The notes under the pieces: model-generated
What the model was told of the DNA's origin: nothing
Seen by the model: only the letters and a program-made list of their open reading frames with translations
Database searches by the model: none
From: Nitrospiraceae bacterium
Lineage (GTDB): Bacteria > Nitrospirota > Nitrospiria > Nitrospirales > Nitrospiraceae
Reading direction: 5' to 3'
DNA length: 64,000 bases
Assembly (NCBI GenBank): GCA_019637075.1
Contig: JAHBWI010000003.1
Coordinates: forward strand, 372,001-436,000
Program-made: the position numbers and the translations under genes
Part shown: piece after piece, positions 25,741 to 34,347 of the stretch
How positions within the stretch are numbered: the stretch's first letter is position 1
Layout of the letters: each line of letters opens with the position of its first letter

Positions 25741-26651
25741 AAACAGATGTCGCCCGCGTTGCCCATGAGCCAGTTCTCATTGAAGAAATACTTTTTTGGC
25801 TGCGGTGCAAACCCGGTGGAGTCTACGTGGACTGCACGATCGGCTATGCAGGGCTAGCCATTCGAATACTCGATCAGAGCGCCCCGTCCGGAGTGCTGGT
25901 CGGGATCGATCGCGATCGTGATGCCCTGGATGCGGCGCGTCACCGATTGGCGACGGCTGAGTCTCGTGCGCGGTTGCACCACGGAAACTTTAGTGACCTG
26001 AAATCGGTCGTGTCGCAGTTCGGATTCTCGCGTGTGGATGGTGTCGTGTTCGATTTGGGCGTGTCCTCTCCCCAGCTCGATCGTGCCGACCGCGGTTTCA
26101 GCTTTCGTGAAGATGGTCCGCTCGACATGCGGATGGATCGAGCGGAGGGCCGCACCGCAGCCGATCTGGTTCGCGAGTTGCCCGAAAGCGAGTTGGCGGA
26201 CGTGTTGTACCACCTCGGCGAAGAGCGATACTCGCGGCGAATCGCCCGCGCCATTGTGCAGGCTCGCCGGGAGGCGTCGATTGAGACGACGGGGCGTCTG
26301 GCCGCAATTGTGGAGCGCGCCGTTCCCGGATTTTACCGTCACGGACGGATTCACTGCGCGACGCGGACCTTTCAGGCGCTGCGCATTGCGGTGAATCGGG
26401 AGCTGGAAGTGCTTGAGCCGGCGCTCCGCGATGCCGTCGATATTTTGGCGCCGGGCGGACGCGTGTGCGCCGTCTCGTTTCATTCGCTCGAAGACCGTAT
26501 CGTTAAGACGACCTTCCGTGCTCTGGCCTCTGGTCCCGACGCATCGTTGCAGATCCTCACGAAGAAGCCGGTTATGGCCTCTGAGGTTGAATGTTGCCGA
26601 AATCCCCGATCGCGCAGCGCGAAGTTGCGGGTCGGAGAGCGGCTTTCCTAA
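25725..26651 (+). CDS. rsmH: 16S rRNA m4C1402 methyltransferase RsmH (MraW)
   Basis: About 308 residues. Conserved blocks: HEPVLIEEILFWL at the N-terminus, GGVYVDCTIGYAGLA (AdoMet loop), LDRADRGFSFREDGPLDMRM, RTFQALRIAVNREL and VSFHSLEDRIVK. It N4-methylates C1402 of 16S rRNA. The AdoMet loop reads GYAGLA where the family usually has GxGGHS, a notable substitution. GTG 25725 is the only in-frame ATG/GTG/TTG start downstream of the promoter, and it sits inside the MraZ-like repeats with a weak ribosome-binding site; GTG 25695 falls within the promoter. First gene of the dcw cluster. Confidence 0.92.
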   Translation: MGENGKTDVARVAHEPVLIEEILFWLRCKPGGVYVDCTIGYAGLAIRILDQSAPSGVLVGIDRDRDALDAARHRLATAESRARLHHGNFSDLKSVVSQFGFSRVDGVVFDLGVSSPQLDRADRGFSFREDGPLDMRMDRAEGRTAADLVRELPESELADVLYHLGEERYSRRIARAIVQARREASIETTGRLAAIVERAVPGFYRHGRIHCATRTFQALRIAVNRELEVLEPALRDAVDILAPGGRVCAVSFHSLEDRIVKTTFRALASGPDASLQILTKKPVMASEVECCRNPRSRSAKLRVGERLS

Positions 26652-26663
26652 GGAGCGTACGCA

Positions 26664-27002
26664 ATGAAAGCCATCGCATTCGCCGCCATCACGTCCTTGG
26701 TCCTGCTCTTCGTGTGGGAGCGTGTGGACATTGTTCGGATCGGATACCAGATCGAACGATTGAAAGGGCAGAAAGTGGTGCTCGAGCGAGAACGTGACGA
26801 ACTGCGCGTCAAGCTGTCGACCCTCACTGCACCGGAACGGATCGCCAGGATGGCTACGGACAAGTTGGGCATGATTCAGCCGGACAAGGGGCAGGTGGTG
26901 GTCGTACATCTGGAGCCGGAAGTCCCTACGGTTCCGGTGCTGGCCGAGCGGCAGGGTGAGATGACTCTCGCGAAGAACGTCGTATTCCGGAGAAACCGGT
27001 AG
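26664..27002 (+). CDS. ftsL: Cell division protein FtsL
   Basis: 112 residues, bitopic. One N-terminal membrane helix (AIAFAAITSLVLLFVWERV) is followed by a coiled-coil periplasmic segment (IGYQIERLKGQKVVLERERDELRVKLSTL) and APERIARMATDKLGMIQP, the Leu/Met-rich motif shared by FtsL proteins. It would pair with FtsB and FtsQ to recruit FtsW/FtsI to the septum. Position between rsmH and ftsI is the standard one. Its stop overlaps the ftsI start by one base. Confidence 0.85.
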   Translation: MKAIAFAAITSLVLLFVWERVDIVRIGYQIERLKGQKVVLERERDELRVKLSTLTAPERIARMATDKLGMIQPDKGQVVVVHLEPEVPTVPVLAERQGEMTLAKNVVFRRNR

Positions 27003-28720
27003 TGGCAACCGTCCCCTTCCGAGGTCGCCGATTCGTGGTGGCCGGCCTGTTGGCCGCCGGGTTCTGTGTCGTGCTCGTGCGCCTGGTCAACCTCCAGGTG
27101 CAGCAGTCGGCGGAGCTGACCCAGCGAGCCGATCGCCAACATCAAAAGAACGTGACGCTTGAGGGGGCTCGCGGTACCATTTACGACCGGAACAGCAAAG
27201 TGTTGGCGATGAACGTGGAAGTGCCGTCCGTGTTCGGTGTGCCGACGAGTCTGGAGGATCCTCGCCGCACCGCCCGGAATTTGTCGTCGATTCTCCACGT
27301 CAAAGCGACAGAGTTGGAAAAGAAACTGAAGCAGGAAAAGCATTTCGTATGGCTCGCGCGCAAACTGGAGCCCGAGCAGGGTCGTCGCCTCGAGCAACTT
27401 TCGCTGGACGGGGTCGGGGTCGTGATGGAAGGACGACGCTTCTATCCTAAGGGGCCGCTGTTGTCCCACGTGCTGGGTTTCGCCGGCATGGATGACCGTG
27501 GCTTGGAGGGGATCGAGCTGAGGTATGAGCAATATCTGCGCGGCGAGAAGCGCAACGTGGTGCTGCAACGCGATGCCTTGGGCCGGGCGGTTTTCCCGAA
27601 GGGGCTCAACGAGGAGGGCGCTGCGGGCGGCCACAGCCTGACGTTGACCGTCGACGAAGTGATTCAGTACATCGCTGAAAAGGAACTCGACGAAGCGGTG
27701 AGCCGCTCCAGCGCGAAGTCGGGCACGATCGTCGTGATGGATCCCAAAACGGGCGGCATCTTGGCCATGGCCGTGAGTCCAAGATTTGATCCGAATACCG
27801 TGGGTGCATTGGTTCCGGACCGATGGCGGAACCGGGCGCTGACGGACACGTACGAACCCGGCTCGACGATGAAGACCGTAATTGCGGCGGCGGCGCTCGA
27901 AGAAAAGGTGATGCGGCCCGACTCCATGCTCTATGGTGAAAACGGGCAATTTCAGATCGCCAAGACCGTCATTCACGACCATGAAAAAATGGGATGGATG
28001 ACCTTCGCTCAGATGATTCAAAAGTCGAGCAATATCGGCGCGGCGAAAGTGGGCATGGCGCTCGGTGAATGGCGTGTGTTTGATTATTTAAAGGAGTTCG
28101 GTTTCGGGGATAAGACCGGCATCGATCTGCCGGGGGAAACCGGCGGTCTCCTCAAGAGCCCTCGGGAGTGGGGCAAGCGTTCGCTCGCCTCGATTTCAAT
28201 GGGCCAAGAGGTCGGGGTGACACCGCTACAGATGGTCACGGCCATTTCGGCGATTGCGAACGGCGGCGTCTTGATGAAGCCTCACCTGGTTTCTGAAATT
28301 CGCAACGCCAAAGGGCAATTGATCGCGCAGACCATGCCGCAGGCTCGACGCCGCGTGATCTCCGAGGACACCGCCCGCACCCTGACACACCTTCTTGAAG
28401 GGGTCGTGACGAATGGAACCGGCGGCAAAGCGGCCATTCCCGGGTATCGCGTCGCAGGCAAGACGGGAACGGCCCAGAAAGTGGATCCACGGACCGGAGC
28501 CTATTCCTCAACGCTGCTGGTCGGTTCGTTCTTGGGCTACGTACCGGCGGAAGATCCGCGTTTGGCCATGATCGTGGTGATCGACGAGCCGCACGGCGAG
28601 GGGTGGGGCGGCGTGGTGGCGGCGCCGGTATTCCGGCGGGTGGGAGAGCAAGTCCTCAACTATCTCGGAGTGGCGGTGGACGAACCTGTCAAGCTCGCGA
28701 TGGCGGGCTTTGAATCGTGA
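27002..28720 (+). CDS. ftsI: Septal peptidoglycan transpeptidase FtsI (PBP3)
   Basis: 572 residues from GTG 27002. A single N-terminal membrane helix (VVAGLLAAGFCVVLVRLV) leads into the class B PBP dimerisation domain with GTIYDRN near residue 58. The transpeptidase domain has all three motifs: STMK with nucleophile Ser288, SSN at about 342-344, and KTGT at about 487-490. It cross-links septal peptidoglycan together with FtsW. There is no C-terminal PASTA domain, unlike Gram-positive PBP2x/SpoVD. Confidence 0.95.
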   Translation: MATVPFRGRRFVVAGLLAAGFCVVLVRLVNLQVQQSAELTQRADRQHQKNVTLEGARGTIYDRNSKVLAMNVEVPSVFGVPTSLEDPRRTARNLSSILHVKATELEKKLKQEKHFVWLARKLEPEQGRRLEQLSLDGVGVVMEGRRFYPKGPLLSHVLGFAGMDDRGLEGIELRYEQYLRGEKRNVVLQRDALGRAVFPKGLNEEGAAGGHSLTLTVDEVIQYIAEKELDEAVSRSSAKSGTIVVMDPKTGGILAMAVSPRFDPNTVGALVPDRWRNRALTDTYEPGSTMKTVIAAAALEEKVMRPDSMLYGENGQFQIAKTVIHDHEKMGWMTFAQMIQKSSNIGAAKVGMALGEWRVFDYLKEFGFGDKTGIDLPGETGGLLKSPREWGKRSLASISMGQEVGVTPLQMVTAISAIANGGVLMKPHLVSEIRNAKGQLIAQTMPQARRRVISEDTARTLTHLLEGVVTNGTGGKAAIPGYRVAGKTGTAQKVDPRTGAYSSTLLVGSFLGYVPAEDPRLAMIVVIDEPHGEGWGGVVAAPVFRRVGEQVLNYLGVAVDEPVKLAMAGFES

Positions 28721-28723
28721 GAC

Positions 28724-30232
28724 ATGACCCTCGATGAATTGATCGGCCCCATCCAGGGGCTCCTTGGTGTGCAGGGACGGACCGGAGATCAGCGCGTGAC
28801 GATCGCCGATGTGACGGACGATTCCCGCAAGGTGAAGCCGGGAGCACTCTTCGTTGCGGTGAAGGGGGAGCGGGTTGACGGCCACGATTTTCTGGACGCC
28901 GTTGCGAAGCAACAGCCGGCGGCGGTCGTCGCCCAACGGCCGGTGTCGCTCGGATCGATTCCCATCGTAATGGTCAAGGACTCACGCGCGGCGTTGGGCC
29001 TCCTGGGGGCCCGGTTCCACGGAAATCCTTCCGCTCGGTTGCGGCTGATCGGAGTGACCGGCACCAATGGAAAGACGACGACGACCTATGTGGTGAAGAG
29101 CATGCTGGAGGCGGTCGGCCGGCATGTGGGGCTCATCGGCACCGTCGCATATCTGGTGGGATCCGAAACCATTCCCGCTTCCCATACCACGCCCGGCGCC
29201 CTGGAATTGCAGAGTTTGTTTGCCCGTATGGTCACGGCGAAGCTCGATAGTGCGGTGATGGAGGTGTCCTCCCACGCGCTTGCGCTGGATCGGACGGCGG
29301 GCGCGGAATTCGATGTGGCGGTCTTTACCAACCTGACGCAGGACCATCTCGATTTTCATGTCGACATGGAAAGTTACTTTCAGGCGAAACGTCGACTGTT
29401 TTCCGAGCTGGGCCAAGGCGAAACCAAGCCGGGACGAAAACGAGCCGTCATCAATTTGGACGACCCGTGGGGAGGACGGATGCGGGATGCCTGCACGGCT
29501 CCGGTCTGGACCTATGGTCTTCATTCCCCTGCCGATCTGCGGGCGGAGCGGTTAACTCTGTCGCCGAAAGGCACCTCCTTCAGGCTCTGTACGCCGGTGG
29601 GCGATATCGACATCGAGAGCCGTCTGGTCGGCGAACACAACGTCTATAACCTCCTCGCTGCGATCGGCGTGGTGTTGCACGAGGGCATGACCCTTGAGCA
29701 GGTGCATTCAGCAGTTGCTCGCGTCACCAACGTGCCGGGACGGTTCGAGCGTGTCGAAGCCGGCCAAGATTTCACCGTCGTGGTGGATTATGCCCATACG
29801 GAGGATGCGCTCATTCGATTGTTGACTGCCGCACAAGCGTTGCGCACCGGACGAATCATCACGGTGTTCGGCTGCGGTGGCGACCGTGACCGGACGAAGC
29901 GTCCGAAAATGGGCCGCGCGGCGGTCCAATACAGCGATGTGGTCGTGCTGACGTCAGACAATCCACGGACCGAGGATCCAGCCGCGATCCTGCGCGAGGT
30001 GGAAGTCGGCGTGAAAGAGGCGCTGGCGGTCAGGGGCCATGTGCAGTACCGGATGATTGCGGATCGCAAGGCTGCTATCGAGACGGCCGTTGTGGAAGCC
30101 AAGTCAGGCGACATGGTGCTGATTGCGGGCAAGGGGCATGAGGATTATCAGATCGTGGGGACGACGAAACACCATTTCGACGATCGGGAAGTCGCGCGGG
30201 ACGCGATTGTCCGTCGGCGAACGCCCCTGTAG
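28724..30232 (+). CDS. murE: UDP-MurNAc-tripeptide synthetase (meso-DAP-adding) MurE
   Basis: 502 residues. ATP-binding loop GVTGTNGKTTTTYVV near residue 110, SSHALALDR and the C-terminal DNPRTEDP block. The DNPR motif is the signature of enzymes that add meso-diaminopimelate rather than lysine, so the wall is of A1-gamma type. It adds the third residue to UDP-MurNAc-L-Ala-D-Glu in the cytoplasm. Starts 3 bases after the ftsI stop. Confidence 0.95.
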   Translation: MTLDELIGPIQGLLGVQGRTGDQRVTIADVTDDSRKVKPGALFVAVKGERVDGHDFLDAVAKQQPAAVVAQRPVSLGSIPIVMVKDSRAALGLLGARFHGNPSARLRLIGVTGTNGKTTTTYVVKSMLEAVGRHVGLIGTVAYLVGSETIPASHTTPGALELQSLFARMVTAKLDSAVMEVSSHALALDRTAGAEFDVAVFTNLTQDHLDFHVDMESYFQAKRRLFSELGQGETKPGRKRAVINLDDPWGGRMRDACTAPVWTYGLHSPADLRAERLTLSPKGTSFRLCTPVGDIDIESRLVGEHNVYNLLAAIGVVLHEGMTLEQVHSAVARVTNVPGRFERVEAGQDFTVVVDYAHTEDALIRLLTAAQALRTGRIITVFGCGGDRDRTKRPKMGRAAVQYSDVVVLTSDNPRTEDPAAILREVEVGVKEALAVRGHVQYRMIADRKAAIETAVVEAKSGDMVLIAGKGHEDYQIVGTTKHHFDDREVARDAIVRRRTPL

Positions 30233-30268
30233 CGATGAGTCGAACAAAGGACAAGTGATAGGCGCGAG

Positions 30269-31708
30269 ATGACGTCGCTGTTTACCGTTGAAGAGGTCTT
30301 GGAGGTCCTGGGCGCCAGACTGTTGTCCGGCAGGTCGCCCGCCTGTTTGAAAAAGCGGATCAAGCGGGTGATCAGCGATTCCCGGGCCGTCGGAAAAGGC
30401 GATCTGTTCGTGGCATTCCAAGGGGATCGCTTCGACGGGCATGCCTTCGTTCCTGCCTCGTTCGGGAAGGGGGCTGTGGCTGCCATCGTGCAGGAGGACT
30501 ATACGCCGCCGCCGTCCAAGCGAACCGTCGAGTCGCCTGTACTGATAGGCGTGAAGGACACGCTGGAGGCCTATCAAAAGTTGGCCACCTACCACCGGAG
30601 CCGCTTCCCGATTCCGGTCATCGCCGTGACAGGGAGCAATGGGAAGACGACGACGAAAGAAATGGTGGCGCACGTGGTGGCGCAACGTTGGCGAACCTTG
30701 AAAACCGAGGGCAATCTCAACAACCGGATCGGGGTGCCTCAGACCTTGTTTCTTCTCACGCCGCGCCACCAGGCGGCCGTGATCGAGATGGGGGTGGACC
30801 AGCAGGGGCAGACCACCAAGCTTTGCGAGATCGCCGAGCCTACGGTCGGCCTCATTACGAATATCGGGCCGGATCACCTGGAATTTTTCGGCAGCATGGA
30901 GGGATCGGCGCAGGCCAAGGCGGAGTTGCTCGAGCAGCTTCCCGAGGACGGCGCGGTGATCCTGAATGCCGACGATGAGTATTTTGATTACTTGGCCGCG
31001 CGAGCCCAGTGCCGGGTCGTCTCGTTCGGCCAGTCTCCGAAGGCGGATGTGCGCGCAGTAGGCATCGCTGCCGACGCCAAGGGCGGGACGGTGTTCGGGC
31101 TGGTGCTTCCAGGGAAAAGCCGTCAGACGCAGGTTCGCATTTGTACGCAAGGCACGCACAACGTCGGCAATGCTCTGGCGGCGGCGGCGGTCGGGCATGC
31201 CTTGGGGCTTTCGGGGAGCGCGATCGCCGAAGGGCTTGGGAAGTTTCGCCCGGCAGCCATGCGTTCGCAAATCAGCATGATGCACGGCGTCCGGGTGATC
31301 AACGACTGTTACAACGCGAACCCTGCTTCGATGAAGGCGGCCTTGCAGCTGCTGGCCGAGTTGGGGCGAGGGAAGCGGTCGATCGCCGTCGTCGGAGACA
31401 TGTTGGAATTGGGGCCAGAAAGCAAGCGCATGCACCGGGAGGTCGGGGCCTTCGTGGCTGCACAGGGGATCAATCGCCTGCTGGCCTGCGGTGCGTTGGG
31501 CAAGGAGATCGCCGAAGGGGCCAGGCAGGCCGGGCTGTCGTCCGATCGGATCGTCGAGCTGCCGGATTCCGCTGCGGGCGGCGCGATGCTCAAGACGATG
31601 GTGCGACAGGGCGACGTCGTGTTGGTGAAAGCGTCCCGCGGGATGCGAATGGAACAGGTCATCGAGACGCTGGCCGGCCTGCGACGCGGCGCCAAGAAAG
31701 CCTCATGA
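30269..31708 (+). CDS. murF: UDP-MurNAc-tripeptide:D-Ala-D-Ala ligase MurF
   Basis: 479 residues. Mur-ligase layout: N-terminal substrate-binding domain (VISDSRAVGKGDLFVAFQGDRFDGH), ATP loop AVTGSNGKTTTKEMV near residue 120, TEGNLNNRIGVP, NIGPDHLEFFGS, and the C-terminal INDCYNANPASMKAAL and GDMLELG blocks characteristic of MurF. It adds D-Ala-D-Ala, made by the ddl product at 39107, to complete the pentapeptide. It follows murE by 36 bp and precedes a short hairpin before mraY. Confidence 0.95.
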   Translation: MTSLFTVEEVLEVLGARLLSGRSPACLKKRIKRVISDSRAVGKGDLFVAFQGDRFDGHAFVPASFGKGAVAAIVQEDYTPPPSKRTVESPVLIGVKDTLEAYQKLATYHRSRFPIPVIAVTGSNGKTTTKEMVAHVVAQRWRTLKTEGNLNNRIGVPQTLFLLTPRHQAAVIEMGVDQQGQTTKLCEIAEPTVGLITNIGPDHLEFFGSMEGSAQAKAELLEQLPEDGAVILNADDEYFDYLAARAQCRVVSFGQSPKADVRAVGIAADAKGGTVFGLVLPGKSRQTQVRICTQGTHNVGNALAAAAVGHALGLSGSAIAEGLGKFRPAAMRSQISMMHGVRVINDCYNANPASMKAALQLLAELGRGKRSIAVVGDMLELGPESKRMHREVGAFVAAQGINRLLACGALGKEIAEGARQAGLSSDRIVELPDSAAGGAMLKTMVRQGDVVLVKASRGMRMEQVIETLAGLRRGAKKAS

Positions 31709-31735
31709 AGGGTGGTTTGAGGTAGACCTTTTACC

Positions 31736-31756
31736 GCCCGTCACGGATCGACGGGC
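31736..31756 (+). other. RNA hairpin between murF and mraY
   Basis: Perfect 7-bp inverted repeat GCCCGTC / GACGGGC with a 7-nt loop, ending 14 bases before the mraY start. No U-tract follows, so it is not an ordinary intrinsic terminator. It could influence mraY translation or mRNA processing, or be incidental in GC-rich DNA. Confidence 0.3.
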
Positions 31757-31770
31757 AGAGACACAGTAGG

Positions 31771-32847
31771 ATGCTGTACAACTGGCTTTATCCCCTCCAC
31801 ACACAGTTTTCGTTTCTCAACGTCTTCCGGTACCAAAGCTTCCGAATCATCTATGCGGCGGTCACCGCGTTCCTCATCGCCTTTGTGATGGCACCCTGGG
31901 TCATTCGCAAGCTGCAGGAGATCAAGCTCGGGCAGCAGATTCGCGACGACGGTCCGAAACGTCACTTGACGAAGAGCGGAACCCCGACCATGGGCGGTAT
32001 CCTGATCGTCTTTGCCGTGGTGTTGTCGACGGTTCTGTGGGCCGACATCACCAATCGGTACGTATGGCTGGTCGTGCTGGCGACCGTAGGTTTCGGCGCG
32101 GTCGGGTTTGCCGACGACTACTTGAAGTTCATCAAGCGGCAATCGAAGGGCCTGTCGGCCTCCCAGAAATTTGCCGGGCAGATTCTCGTCGCACTGGCCA
32201 TCGGCATCTTCCTCTATACGTTGCCCAGCTACACGACCAAACTGAGCGTCCCCTTCTTCAAGTCGTTCAATCCCGACCTGGGGTGGTTCTACATCGTGTT
32301 CGTCATGTTGGTGATCGTCGGCAGTTCGAATGCCGTCAACCTGACCGACGGCCTGGATGGACTTGCGATCGGTCCGGTCATGATCGCTGCCTTGGCCTAT
32401 ACGATCGTCGCCTATGTGACGGGCAATCGCGTGATGGCCGAGTATTTGCTGATCCCCTATATAGAAGGAGCCGGGGAAATCGCGATCTTCACCGGCGCGA
32501 TCCTGGGATCGAGCCTCGGCTTTCTCTGGTTCAATACCTATCCCGCCTCGGTGTTCATGGGCGACGTGGGGTCGTTGCCGTTGGGTGCGGCGCTTGGGAC
32601 CGTGGCGGTCATCAGCAAGCATGAGCTGCTGTTGCTCTTGGTCGGCGGGGTGTTCGTCATCGAGGCACTCTCGGTGATCCTGCAGGTCGGTTCTTACAAG
32701 CTGCGCGGCAAACGCATCTTCAGCATGGCGCCGATCCATCACCATTTTGAAATGAAGGGCTGGGATGAGCCGAAAGTCGTGGTGCGGCTGTGGATCATCG
32801 CCATCCTGTTGGCCCTTTTGAGCTTGAGCACGTTGAAGCTGCGGTAA
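31771..32847 (+). CDS. mraY: Phospho-MurNAc-pentapeptide translocase MraY
   Basis: 358 residues, about ten membrane helices. Catalytic motifs of the polyprenyl-phosphate N-acetylhexosamine phosphotransferase family: FADDYLKF (Asp pair), [21 protein letters not shown] and the MraY-specific [12 protein letters not shown]. It transfers phospho-MurNAc-pentapeptide to undecaprenyl phosphate, making lipid I in the inner membrane. Length is normal for the family. Confidence 0.96.
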   Translation: MLYNWLYPLHTQFSFLNVFRYQSFRIIYAAVTAFLIAFVMAPWVIRKLQEIKLGQQIRDDGPKRHLTKSGTPTMGGILIVFAVVLSTVLWADITNRYVWLVVLATVGFGAVGFADDYLKFIKRQSKGLSASQKFAGQILVALAIGIFLYTLPSYTTKLSVPFFKSFNPDLGWFYIVFVMLVIVGSSNAVNLTDGLDGLAIGPVMIAALAYTIVAYVTGNRVMAEYLLIPYIEGAGEIAIFTGAILGSSLGFLWFNTYPASVFMGDVGSLPLGAALGTVAVISKHELLLLLVGGVFVIEALSVILQVGSYKLRGKRIFSMAPIHHHFEMKGWDEPKVVVRLWIIAILLALLSLSTLKLR

Positions 32848-32856
32848 GGGAGCATC

Positions 32857-34242
32857 GTGAACGTCAAGGATATGCGCGTCGCAGTCGTGGGGTTGGCTCG
32901 AAGCGGCGTCGGGGCTGCCAAATTACTCGACCGCCTGGGAGCGAAGGTGACGGTAGCGGATCGAAAAGAGCCGCAAGATCTGACGGCCATGTTGGCGCAA
33001 CTGGATCGCGCGAGGATCGGGGTTCAGGTCGGGGCATCGTACGAAGCGGCGATCGACAATGCTGAATTGGTCGTGATCAGTCCCGGTGTACCCACCGGCC
33101 ATGAGGCCCTCAAGCGTGCCCGCGCGCGCGGCGTGCGGGTGATCGGCGAGTTGGAATTGGCCAGCCGGTACCTGACCGCTCCAATCGTGGCGGTGACGGG
33201 AACCAATGGGAAAAGCACGACCGTCACTCTGATCGGTAAGTTTCTGCAGGAAGCCGGAAAGAAGGTTTTCGTGGGAGGAAACCTCGGCACGGCCGCCAGC
33301 GAAGCGGCGTTGGCGACGCTCAACGCCAAGGAACGGGGCGGCGCGGCCTACGACTTTGCGGTGATCGAAGTCTCCAGCTTTCAGCTCGAGACCATCGAAC
33401 AGTTTCATCCCTGGATTGCGGCGATCTTGAATGTCACCGTGGACCACATGGATCGCTATGACTCCGAGCGGGATTACATTGCCGCGAAGGCACGGATTTT
33501 TGAGAACCAGACGGCAGCCGACTACACCCTGTTCAATCTGGACGACGCGCCGGTGGCCGCGCTGCGGACGAAAGCCAAGAGCCGGGTGATCGGATTTCGC
33601 CGGAGCGCCGCTTCAGTGCCGGGCCTGGCGGGGGAGACGTTCCTCGACGGCGATCGGATCGTCACTACGGTACGCGGTACGCGTGAGGAAATCTGCCGCC
33701 GCAGCGAGATGCGGTTGATCGGCCTGCACAACGTCGAAAACGTAATGGCGGCCGTGACCTATGGTCTCCTCTGCGGCTGCTCCCTGGAGGCGATCCGGTC
33801 GGTGCTGAAGACTTTTCCGGGGTTGGAGCATGCGTTGGAAGTGGTGCGGGAACGGGGAGGAGTTCGCTACGTCAATGATTCCAAGGGCACGAACGTCGAT
33901 GCTGTAGTGAAAGCGTTGGAAGGCATTGAACAACCGATCTGGTTGATTGCCGGCGGACGGGACAAGGGCGGAGATTTTTCCCGCCTGGTGCCGTTGATTC
34001 GGGAGAGGGTGAAGCGGCTTGTGTTGATCGGTGAGGCGGCCGGGCGCATTCAAAGCGTCATGGGTGCGTTCGATCGAATCAGTCATGCAGCGACTCTCCG
34101 CGACGCCGTGGAACTCGCTGCTCGAGGGGCGCAGCCCGGCGAGGTCGTCTTACTCTCGCCGGCCTGCGCCAGCTTCGACATGTTCGCGGACTATCAGGAT
34201 CGTGGGCGTCAATTCAAGGCCCTGGTGAACGCCCTGCCGTAA
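32857..34242 (+). CDS. murD: UDP-MurNAc-L-Ala:D-Glu ligase MurD
   Basis: 461 residues from GTG 32857 with GGGAG 5 bases upstream. N-terminal dinucleotide-like domain (MRVAVVGLARSGVGAAKLL), ATP loop AVTGTNGKSTTVTLIG, VEVSSFQLE-type block (IEVSSFQLETIE) and the C-terminal NDSKGTNVDAVVKALEG motif specific to MurD. It adds D-glutamate to UDP-MurNAc-L-Ala. A 105-bp spacer separates it from ftsW, one of the longer gaps inside the cluster. Confidence 0.95.
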   Translation: MNVKDMRVAVVGLARSGVGAAKLLDRLGAKVTVADRKEPQDLTAMLAQLDRARIGVQVGASYEAAIDNAELVVISPGVPTGHEALKRARARGVRVIGELELASRYLTAPIVAVTGTNGKSTTVTLIGKFLQEAGKKVFVGGNLGTAASEAALATLNAKERGGAAYDFAVIEVSSFQLETIEQFHPWIAAILNVTVDHMDRYDSERDYIAAKARIFENQTAADYTLFNLDDAPVAALRTKAKSRVIGFRRSAASVPGLAGETFLDGDRIVTTVRGTREEICRRSEMRLIGLHNVENVMAAVTYGLLCGCSLEAIRSVLKTFPGLEHALEVVRERGGVRYVNDSKGTNVDAVVKALEGIEQPIWLIAGGRDKGGDFSRLVPLIRERVKRLVLIGEAAGRIQSVMGAFDRISHAATLRDAVELAARGAQPGEVVLLSPACASFDMFADYQDRGRQFKALVNALP

Positions 34243-34347
34243 CCCGGGGCACTCAGCACTCATGATGAGGAATCAATGACACGGTGGTGTGTACGTCGTC
34301 CGGCATCCGGCGCCCGGCATCGCGGCCGGCTTTCGAGGGGATGATGT

